Of a stretch of 5,835 nucleotides of DNA, positions 1-5,835 are shown one piece after another (the stretch's first letter is position 1; each line of letters starts with the position of its first letter). The stretch is taken from assembly GCA_019454665.1 (NCBI GenBank), contig JACFNW010000072.1:2670-8504 (forward strand), in the 5' to 3' direction. Position numbers and translations under genes: made by a program. Under the pieces are notes generated by a model. It worked only from the letters and a program-made list of their open reading frames with translations. It searched no databases and was not told where the DNA came from. This stretch comes from Fimbriimonadaceae bacterium. GTDB taxonomy: Bacteria; Armatimonadota; Fimbriimonadia; Fimbriimonadales; Fimbriimonadaceae.

Positions 1-234
1 TTCGCCTTCCGAGTCGCTCCCGATGTCGTTCGCAGGTTCGAACTCAACGACGACAAACTGGACGCGGCAGGGAAGCCGTTCAAGATGTCCGAACTGCCGC
101 CGCACTTCAAGGCGGCGATGGCGAAGTACCAGGAGGCGCTCAAGAAGACGCCGTTCCCGTTCCTCGACCCCGAGTTCATGGGCGGTTCGCGCGGCGTTCC
201 GCCCCCGCCACCCCTCATGCGCCCGGCTGCCTGA
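1..234 (+). CDS. C-terminal end of an unrecognised protein (5' truncated)
   Basis: The frame beginning at base 1 is open for 77 codons and ends at TGA 232-234; the start lies before the window. Third positions are mostly G or C, as in the genes downstream, and the peptide looks like real protein. It has a charged stretch with a predicted amphipathic helix around residues 35-50 (FKAAMAKYQEALKK) and a tail with five consecutive prolines (GVPPPPPLMRPAA). I see no motif, membrane segment or cysteine pattern that points to a family. It is 117 bases upstream of the polysaccharide gene and in the same orientation. It could be unrelated, or the previous member of a glycan locus; the sequence does not decide this. 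Confidence 0.6.
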   Translation, partial: FAFRVAPDVVRRFELNDDKLDAAGKPFKMSELPPHFKAAMAKYQEALKKTPFPFLDPEFMGGSRGVPPPPPLMRPAA

Positions 235-335
235 ACACACGCAAAATTCATGGCGGCGCGCCGAACCCGGGTGCCCGCCGTGAGCGTATCGGGTACTGTG
301 GACGCTCGGGTTCAATCCGAACGTTTGATCCTGCC

Positions 336-341
336 GAGGTA
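336..341 (+). promoter_or_regulatory. Possible ribosome binding site for the Wzz-like gene
   Basis: GAGGTA resembles a Shine-Dalgarno core and lies 10-11 bases before ATG 352, slightly longer than usual spacing. In-frame stops TAA 340-342 and TAG 346-348 immediately precede this ATG, so no start further upstream in this frame is possible. No convincing -35/-10 pair was seen in the gap 235-351. Confidence 0.35.
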
Positions 342-351
342 ACCTTAGCCC

Positions 352-1758
352 ATGCGTGGAGCCGTTCTCAAAGCCATCGCAGCCATCGTCCTGACGCCGC
401 TGCTTGCGTTCGTTCTCGCTAACTTCTTGCCCAAGGAGTACACCTCTTCGGTCGGCATTCTCGTGGACACATCGCCGCCGATGATTGACCCGGCCCAGAA
501 CTCCAAGATTGACGACTGGAAGAACTTCAAGCCGCGGACCGTTCAGACGAACATTGACATGATCCTCGGATCGAAGGTCATCGGCGACGCGATCCGCCGA
601 ACCGCCGAGGACCCCGATCGCATCTTGACCAACGAAAAGGCCGAGGCGCTGATTGACCTGTTGCCCCGCCGCTTGCGCATCGACTCGCAGAAGGATTCGG
701 ACGTCGTGACCATCCGCGTCACCCTGGACGATCCTCAACTGGCCGCCAAGATCGCGAACAACATCGGCATGGCCTACATCGCCTCTACGCAGGAGATCGC
801 GAACAAGTTTGGCCAACTGGCCCTTGAGGCCGCCAACGACCGCCAAGAGAAGGTGACCTCGGAACTGGCCGCCCTTGACGCTCAGATCAAGCAGATCAAG
901 CTGGACCTGAACGTGACCGACCTGCCGTCGCAGCTGACCATCGCGGCCCGAACGTCCGCAGACCTCGAACTCCGGCTCAACGACCTGAGCGCGAAGTACA
1001 ACGGCACGTTGGCCGAACTGCGGCAAGCCGAGCAAAACCTGCGCAACACGCCCGAGTACATTGACATCGCCATTCGCGACCAGTACAACCCCGACCTTGC
1101 GGCGGTGGATCAAGACCTCATCAAGAGCAAGGCCGACCTCGCCCAGCTGCGAGAGAAGTACACGGACGATCGCTGGGAGATCCAGCAGTTGATCGGCCGA
1201 ATCGCGGACCTGAACGCCCAGAAGGCGACCCTCAAGACCAAGATCGAGTACGCGACCGACCGCCAGAAGAACGGCAACTATCAGGAGCAGCTCTCGGTCA
1301 TCAGCCGGCTGCGTGAAATGGCCCAGTCCCTGGAGAAGCAGATCGCCAAGATCCAGAGCGACAAGGCGGCCACCGATCGCGAGCTGGTCGTCTACCCCGA
1401 GGCCGAAGAGAAGCTTGGTCTCTTGCTCCGCAAGAAGACGACCCTCGAGCGCACGTTCCAGGAACTCGAGGTGAAGCGAAGCGAGTTGGAAGGCTCCGCC
1501 ACCGAAACCGTGGGCCGCAAGACCAACGCGTTCATCGTTTCGGACGCCCGCGCCTCGTCGGTCCCGTCCGCGCCGAACCCGACGCTTTACACGCTGGCGG
1601 GCCTCGGCCTTGGCATCGCGATCGCGGCCATCATCGTCCTTCCCAAGCCGACTTCGGCGGATCCGCTGGCCAGCCCCAATCAGGCGCCCACGTACCACCG
1701 ACCGATTGGCGGAGACGACGAAACGCGTTCGCTGGGCGGCCCCGGCGGCAACGCCTAA
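352..1758 (+). CDS. Wzz/GumC-type polysaccharide co-polymerase (chain-length determinant), no kinase domain
   Basis: This is a 468-residue inner-membrane protein with the layout of the Wzz family, which sets the length of O-antigen, capsule or exopolysaccharide chains. Seen in the sequence: membrane helix at about residues 4-25; Wzz-like domain with the signature VVTIRVTLDDPQLAAKIAN near 118-136; a long periplasmic region rich in heptad-like E/K/L/Q runs (about 155-235 and 255-380), predicted coiled coil as in GumC-type proteins; a proline-containing stretch (SVPSAPNP, 403-410) directly before a second helix at about 411-430; and a short 38-residue cytoplasmic tail. The tail has no Walker A/B motifs and no tyrosine cluster, so the BY-kinase of Wzc-type proteins is absent, and none is encoded elsewhere in the window. 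The start is fixed by in-frame stops just upstream. The next gene, an O-antigen ligase-type protein, supports a glycan-assembly role. The exact glycan cannot be told. Confidence 0.88.
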   Translation: MRGAVLKAIAAIVLTPLLAFVLANFLPKEYTSSVGILVDTSPPMIDPAQNSKIDDWKNFKPRTVQTNIDMILGSKVIGDAIRRTAEDPDRILTNEKAEALIDLLPRRLRIDSQKDSDVVTIRVTLDDPQLAAKIANNIGMAYIASTQEIANKFGQLALEAANDRQEKVTSELAALDAQIKQIKLDLNVTDLPSQLTIAARTSADLELRLNDLSAKYNGTLAELRQAEQNLRNTPEYIDIAIRDQYNPDLAAVDQDLIKSKADLAQLREKYTDDRWEIQQLIGRIADLNAQKATLKTKIEYATDRQKNGNYQEQLSVISRLREMAQSLEKQIAKIQSDKAATDRELVVYPEAEEKLGLLLRKKTTLERTFQELEVKRSELEGSATETVGRKTNAFIVSDARASSVPSAPNPTLYTLAGLGLGIAIAAIIVLPKPTSADPLASPNQAPTYHRPIGGDDETRSLGGPGGNA

Positions 1759-1769
1759 CCATGAAACTC

Positions 1770-1798
1770 GTGCCGCCCCGCAACCCGCGGGGCGGCAC
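1770..1798 (+). repeat. Perfect 12-bp GC-rich inverted repeat (hairpin) before the ligase gene
   Basis: The arms GTGCCGCCCCGC (1770-1781) and GCGGGGCGGCAC (1787-1798) are exact reverse complements around the 5-base loop AACCC, so transcripts should form a very stable stem. It starts 11 bases after the stop of the Wzz-like gene and ends 9 bases before ATG 1808. It is followed by CAGAACCCC, with no T-tract, so it does not look like an ordinary intrinsic terminator on the + strand. Plausible roles are stabilising the upstream message's 3' end, partial attenuation, or control of ribosome access to the ligase start. It may also be one copy of a dispersed palindromic element; I saw no second copy in the window. 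Confidence 0.8.
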
Positions 1799-1807
1799 CA
1801 GAACCCC

Positions 1808-3199
1808 ATGTCGAGCATCACCCTAGGACAGCCGAATCAGAACGTGCGGGCCAACGAGTTGGTTCTGGCGCGCGTGGTCGGGCTCGTCGCCCTGTTGCTC
1901 GTGGCGGGGCATCTGTTGCTCGGCACGTTCCAGCCGCACGTCCGGTTCCACCCGGTGCTCTACCTCAGCCTGTTCGCCGTCTTTGTCGGCTTGCGGGTCA
2001 AGGGGTGGGAGGTCTTTGAACGCACGCAGTTCGACTTGTTCTTCGTGGCGTGGCTGGTGCTGGCGGCCCTGAGCCAACTCTATGCCACGAACGTCCTCGG
2101 TCGCGTGATTTACGCGCTCGACATCTTGGAGTACCTGTACGTCATTCTCCAGAGCTGGGCCGTGTATCGAGGCGCGTTCGCCTTGGTGAAGGCTGCTCCC
2201 CGCGCGGGGTCTCAGGGGATTCTCTACTCCATTTTGGCCATTTGCATGTTTTCGGCGTTGCTGGGTATCGCCCAGAGCACCGGTGCCAAGTCGGCGGCGG
2301 ACACCGTCGCCAACAACCTCGGCTCCCGCAAGGATGTCACCCAGATGTCCGAGGACTACGACGAATCGCCGCGCCCATCGGGCCTGCTGAGCTCGCCCAC
2401 GATGCTGGGGAGCTACAACGTGTACGGCACCATCGTCACGATCGCCATCGCGATCGCCTTCGGCTTCCGCCTGAGCATCCGACAACTGCCCTGGTTGCTG
2501 CTGGCGAACGGTGTTCTGTTGGCGTGTTCGGTGACGTCCCAGGTGCGTCTTGCGCTCATTCAGCAATTCGGGCTTCTCGCGTTCTTCGCCGTGTACACGC
2601 TGTTCAAAGCGCAACGTACGGTGGCCGCAGTGGCCGTCCTCGCATTCGCGTTCGGGTTGATCGCGTTCAACCGCGTGGTCGTCGAACGCAACGATCCCCG
2701 ATTCCAATACATCACGCGAACATTCGAAGGGAAGTTCTTCTCCGACGAGTCGCTCACCGTGCGCCTGGAGGCCTGGAACCGAATCGGAGACGTGGCCACC
2801 GAATTGGCGCCCCTTGGCGCGGGATTCACCCAGCTGACCAGCAACGCGTACGCCAGGCGGGGCGACATCTACGCTCGCGCCAATGGCCCGGACAATGGCT
2901 TCCTTGAGGCGTACCTCATTCACGGCATCCCGGGGGTTCTGCTCGTCTTGTTCCTGATCTACACAGGGTTCTCCCTGCAAAACAAGCTGAAGGGGGTCTC
3001 TGTAGACTACGTTCAGATGATCCGCTGGTCGGTATTGCTGTCCATTGTGGTGTTCCCGATCTTGAGCTCCGGCCTCGTCGTGACCCACTCGAAGTTCGAG
3101 CGGTCGGGCTACTTGCTGCTTCTCATGGGAGCCGCCGCCGCTCTCGTCTCTATCGCCGCGGCCCGGCCGCGCCTCGGGCAACCGCCGGCCGCGTCGTGA
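1808..3199 (+). CDS. O-antigen ligase / polymerase family (Wzy_C-type) membrane protein
   Basis: This is a 463-residue polytopic inner-membrane protein with about 12 predicted helices (near 20-38, 48-64, 75-92, 103-121, 138-154, 204-221, 227-240, 253-266, 271-288, 366-388, 405-425 and 434-451). The WaaL/Wzy family joins undecaprenyl-linked glycans to lipid A core or to each other on the periplasmic side. Family-like features are the RPSGLLSSPTMLGSY stretch (189-203) leading into a helix, SQVRLAL (244-250), and a large periplasmic loop (about 289-365) containing RLEAW (319-323), PLGAGF (335-340) and DNGFLEAYLIHGIPG (362-376). Asp362 stands where many family members have His-Asn. ATG 1808 is chosen because the open frame extending upstream runs inside the Wzz-like gene and encodes an Arg/Pro-rich, non-hydrophobic stretch. 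No good Shine-Dalgarno precedes it; a strong hairpin lies there instead. Ligase cannot be separated from polymerase by sequence alone. Confidence 0.87.
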   Translation: MSSITLGQPNQNVRANELVLARVVGLVALLLVAGHLLLGTFQPHVRFHPVLYLSLFAVFVGLRVKGWEVFERTQFDLFFVAWLVLAALSQLYATNVLGRVIYALDILEYLYVILQSWAVYRGAFALVKAAPRAGSQGILYSILAICMFSALLGIAQSTGAKSAADTVANNLGSRKDVTQMSEDYDESPRPSGLLSSPTMLGSYNVYGTIVTIAIAIAFGFRLSIRQLPWLLLANGVLLACSVTSQVRLALIQQFGLLAFFAVYTLFKAQRTVAAVAVLAFAFGLIAFNRVVVERNDPRFQYITRTFEGKFFSDESLTVRLEAWNRIGDVATELAPLGAGFTQLTSNAYARRGDIYARANGPDNGFLEAYLIHGIPGVLLVLFLIYTGFSLQNKLKGVSVDYVQMIRWSVLLSIVVFPILSSGLVVTHSKFERSGYLLLLMGAAAALVSIAAARPRLGQPPAAS

Positions 3200-3906
3200 A
3201 CGCGGTGGATTGGGCGGCGCTCGTCGCCGACCTCGAATCCGAGTACGGACGGTTGCGCTTCATCCCCCGGTTCGATCCCATGGAAGAACTGGTGAGCTGC
3301 ATCCTGAGCCAACACACCAGCGACCGGTCCAGTTTTCCGGCCTTCACCCAACTCATGGCGCGCTACGGAAGCTGGGAAGCCATCGCGCACGCCCCCCGTC
3401 AGGAACTCGCCGACACCATCCGCGGCGCAGGGTTGGCCAACCAGAAAGCCAAGAGCATCCAAGAGTCGTTGCGCCTGATCCACGAGCGTTCCGGTGCTTA
3501 CTCCCTGGCTGGCCTTGCCGCGATGACCGACCGAGAGGCGCGCGAGTGGTTGGAGTCATTGCCCGGCGTCGGACCCAAAACCGCAGCCATCGTGCTGTGT
3601 TTCGGCTTCGGGCGGCACGCGATCCCCGTGGACACGCACGTTCACCGAGTTTGCCTTAGGTTGGGGATCATTCCAGCCAAGACCGACGCCAACCGGGCCC
3701 ACGACGTGCTCCTCGGGCTCGTGCCCGAAGGGCTCGCCTTCCGCTTTCACACGGCACTCATCCAGCACGGTCGGCTGACGTGTCAAGCCAAGACCCCGGC
3801 ATGCCACCGATGTCGCGTGTCGGATCGGTGCGCCCTGTTCAAGCAGGAACAAGCCCGCGGGCCGAGAACCCAATCCTCGTCGAGGACACCGAAATCGAAG
3901 TCGTGA
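3196..3906 (+). CDS. nth: Endonuclease III family DNA glycosylase/AP lyase with [4Fe-4S] cluster
   Basis: This is a 236-residue HhH-GPD superfamily enzyme that removes oxidised pyrimidines and nicks at abasic sites in base excision repair. Motifs in order: ILSQHTSD (36-43), matching the N-terminal helix motif of the family; helix-hairpin-helix LPGVGPKTA (122-130) with catalytic Lys128; VDTHVHRV (145-152) with catalytic Asp146; LIQHGRLTC (188-196); and a cluster loop with Cys196, 203, 206 and 212 spaced C-x6-C-x2-C-x5-C, exactly the family pattern. Both the lysine and the aspartate expected of a bifunctional glycosylase are present. The start is GTG 3196, overlapping the ligase stop as GTGA; the first ATG (3280) would cut into the fold. 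A basic, Ser-rich tail of about 24 residues follows the cluster. The overlap suggests translational coupling to the polysaccharide gene. Substrate preference could differ from E. coli Nth. Confidence 0.94.
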   Translation: MNAVDWAALVADLESEYGRLRFIPRFDPMEELVSCILSQHTSDRSSFPAFTQLMARYGSWEAIAHAPRQELADTIRGAGLANQKAKSIQESLRLIHERSGAYSLAGLAAMTDREAREWLESLPGVGPKTAAIVLCFGFGRHAIPVDTHVHRVCLRLGIIPAKTDANRAHDVLLGLVPEGLAFRFHTALIQHGRLTCQAKTPACHRCRVSDRCALFKQEQARGPRTQSSSRTPKSKS

Positions 3907-5835
3907 GAGGCCGCGCCTATCGCCGAAGCCACCCCGTTCCAAGACGCTGAAGCCGCAAACCAGGCTGTCGCCAGACTCAGTCGCCTGTACGGCGACGACC
4001 TTGATGCGTTCGCGACCTCGGCGTTCGGTGGCGCTGCCGATCCCGACCTGGCGCTCAAGAACTTCGAGAGGTGGCTGGCTGCTTCGTCGAGCCCAGAGAC
4101 GCTCTTGGCCTTTCTCGCCCAGCAACCGGTCGGCGCCCGCCCCCTAGGAACAGCCCTCGGGGCGAGCCAGCATCTGGCAGACCAACTGATCCAAAACCCG
4201 GAACTGGCCCACCTGCTGTTCGATCGCTCGGCATTGGATCGGACTGTGCGTGCCGATGCGATCATCGAAGAAGGTCTGAACCTGCTCAAATCCACCGAGT
4301 CGTTTACGCACGCCTTGGATCGGCTGCGGTTTCTCAAGCAGCGTTGGCACCTGCCCATCGTGGTGAACGACCTGCAGGAATCGTGGTCCCCCGAGGTGGT
4401 TTGGGCCGCCCTTTCCGAGTTGTCGGACGCCATCCTCCACCTGGCAACCCACGTCGTCTGGCGGCATCACGGGTTGGAGAACGCCATCCCTTGGCCACCC
4501 ATCGCCGTGGTGGCGTATGGCAAGCTGGGCGGGCATGAGATCAACTACTCGTCCGACGTGGATCTGGCGTATGTCCATTCGGACGATTTAGACCCCTCCT
4601 TGGCTGCAAAGCTATCCAAAATGTGCGAGCAGTTGGGACGAGCGCTCGGCGATCGAATGGGTCGGGGTGCCTTGTATCGAGTTGACCTGCGGCTCAGACC
4701 CTACGGGCGTGCCGGCCCCATCGTGCGCTCGATGCGCTCCGTCGAGGCCTACTTCGCCGCCCATGCCGAGGTCTGGGAGCGGCAGGCGCTGCTGCGCTCG
4801 CGGGTGGTCGTGGGTGATCCCGAAATGGTCGACCGCTGGGATCGCTTGCGCCTGGAGCACAGCTTTCCTGCACGCATTTCCGAAATGGCCGTACGCGAGA
4901 TGGTGGCCACGCGGGGCCGCATCGAAGAACTCGCCGAACCCGACGACTTGAAGCGCGGCCCGGGCGGAATCCGCGACGTGGAGTTCCTGGTGCAGGCCAT
5001 TCAAATGGTGCACGGATACGGAACGCCGGAGTTGCGTGTTAGGCCGACCATCGAGGCGCTGCGGGCCATGGACGCCCACGGCATTCTCGACCATGCCACG
5101 GTCTCGACGTTGGTCGCCTCGTATCGGTTCCTGCGCCAACTGGAGCACCGGTGCCAGATCGTGGGCGATCAGCAGACGCACACGCTGCCCAAGGCGCACG
5201 ACGCGCGGACGCACTTAGCCCGATTGATGGGGCTCGACTCTTGGGCAGAACTGGAGAAGAGCCTCGAAGTGCACAGGAAAGCTACCCGATCCCTTTACGA
5301 ATCCGTTCTAGGATTCGCCGAGCCGAACGTGAGTCCCAGGACGGTGGTCGGCGAGCGCATGGGCCCCCAGGCAAGCACGGTGCTCCAGTGGTTCGATGTG
5401 TTTCCCGAAAGCGAAGCGTTTTACATGAGCCTCGCCGAGAACGAGGGCAGCTTGGGTCGCATCGAGCGAATCCTGCAGGCATCGCCGCTGCTGGTCCAGG
5501 CGTTCAAGCAGTCGCTCCCACTCACCGAGGCTTTGGCGAGCGGCGAGATCGAAGAGGATCAAGGGAATGCCGCCGCCCTCGGGCAACTCCCCCACAACGC
5601 GCCACCCGAAACGCTGGCCCGCACGCTGCGAAACCGTTGGCTCGCCGCCCACGCGGCTTGGGTTCTCGATGGCGAACTGCCCCTGTGGTCCACCCTTGGC
5701 GAGATCTTCGACGCCTTTTTGCAGCACTGCTCCAGTCGGCTTTATCTTGGGTTCGACATCGTCGCATTGGGAAGCTACGCGGCTTCCGAACTGGTACCCC
5801 TCTCGGATTTAGACCTGGTGTTTCTCGTCGAGGAC
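3907..5835 (+). CDS. glnE: Glutamine synthetase adenylyltransferase/adenylyl-removing enzyme, 3' truncated, start unclear
   Basis: An open frame of 643 codons runs to the window edge. GlnE attaches AMP to, and removes it from, a tyrosine of glutamine synthetase under PII and glutamine control. Counting from codon 3907: N-terminal family-like helices (ADPDLALKNFERWLAA, then SQHLADQLIQNPEL); RLRFLKQRWHLPIVVNDL from about 141; the first nucleotidyltransferase motif GKLGGHEINYSSDVDLAY (205-222) with Asp217/Asp219; YRVDLRLRPYG (257-267); KRGPGGIRDVEF (349-360), a GlnE hallmark; and a second nucleotidyltransferase motif GSYAASELVPLSDLDLVF (622-639). About 200-300 C-terminal residues should lie beyond the window. 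The second motif keeps the SDLDL aspartates but lacks the GKLGG loop. No ATG, GTG or TTG occurs in frame between the nth stop (TGA 3904-3906) and TTG 4105, although family similarity begins earlier. GTG 3903 would overlap nth as GTGA but is out of frame, so a one-base indel near 3906-3948 is suspected. I give the open-frame limit as the start. The GlnE assignment is firm; the start is not. Confidence 0.88.

Noticed and set aside
23..283. 86-codon + strand frame at the left end
   Set aside because: Extremely Arg/Ser-rich out-of-frame translation; the frame from base 1 reads as ordinary protein.
235..351. Promoter, terminator or small gene in the first gap
   Set aside because: Only short imperfect repeats (GTTC-5-GAAC at 310-322, ACCCGGGT at 265-272) and a 30-codon frame from ATG 250 without a ribosome binding site; no clear -35/-10 pair.
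1610..1807. Upstream extension of the ligase frame to ATG 1610
   Set aside because: It would overlap the Wzz-like gene by about 150 bases and add 66 Arg/Pro-rich residues with no family similarity; ATG 1808 leads straight into the first membrane helix.
1770..1807. Rho-independent terminator after the Wzz-like gene
   Set aside because: The stem is strong, but the bases after it (CAGAACCCC) contain no T-tract, and the next gene begins 9 bases later in the same direction.
2050..2907. 285-codon + strand frame inside the ligase gene
   Set aside because: Arg/Pro/His-rich composition typical of an out-of-frame read of GC-rich coding DNA; the overlapping ligase frame has clear helices and family motifs.
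1823..3181. 452-codon open frame on the - strand opposite the ligase gene
   Set aside because: Its translation is rich in Q, E, H, R and G with no recognisable domain. Long antisense frames are expected opposite high-GC genes, and the + strand encodes a coherent membrane protein.
4105..4107. TTG as the ordinary start of glnE
   Set aside because: It is the first standard alternative start in frame but would drop upstream sequence that resembles GlnE (ADPDLALKNFERW). It is kept only as a fallback.
3556..4433. Two overlapping - strand open frames opposite nth and the start of glnE
   Set aside because: Low-complexity Arg/Ser/Gly-rich translations with no motif, opposite genes with firm family signatures.

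Overview
The window is GC-rich, densely packed bacterial DNA with every supported gene on the + strand. It holds the end of an unrecognised gene, two cell-surface polysaccharide genes, a DNA-repair glycosylase and most of a glutamine synthetase adenylyltransferase. The chain-length-regulator and O-antigen ligase-type pair suggests a Gram-negative-type envelope. I cannot name the lineage: the proteins look divergent from proteobacterial versions. A high-GC lineage such as Armatimonadota would fit, but this is a guess without a database search.

Layout: positions 1-234 carry the last 77 codons of an unrecognised protein with a proline-rich end. A 117-base gap follows, with one possible ribosome binding site and no convincing promoter or terminator. 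Positions 352-1758 encode a Wzz/GumC-type polysaccharide co-polymerase with two membrane helices and a long coiled coil, but no tyrosine-kinase domain. The 49-base gap after it contains a perfect 12-bp inverted repeat ending 9 bases before the next start codon. Positions 1808-3199 encode a roughly 12-helix O-antigen ligase/polymerase-family membrane protein. Its stop overlaps by 4 bases (GTGA) the GTG start of an endonuclease III homologue (3196-3906) with intact catalytic and iron-sulfur residues. From 3907 to the window end runs a GlnE-type adenylyltransferase, cut off inside its second nucleotidyltransferase domain.

The first two complete genes fit one job: setting chain length of, and polymerising or ligating, a surface glycan at the inner membrane. 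The last two are housekeeping functions (base excision repair, nitrogen control) that appear to share a transcript with the glycan genes through tight overlaps, more likely through position than shared function.

The strongest anomaly is at the nth/glnE junction. The conserved GlnE reading frame opens directly after the in-frame TGA of nth and has no ATG, GTG or TTG until 4105, well inside the conserved region. A GTGA overlap like the one at the previous junction lies one base out of frame, so a one-base indel (real or assembly error) or an unusual initiation is likely. I see no RNA genes, CRISPR arrays, insertion sequences or clearly novel defence system.
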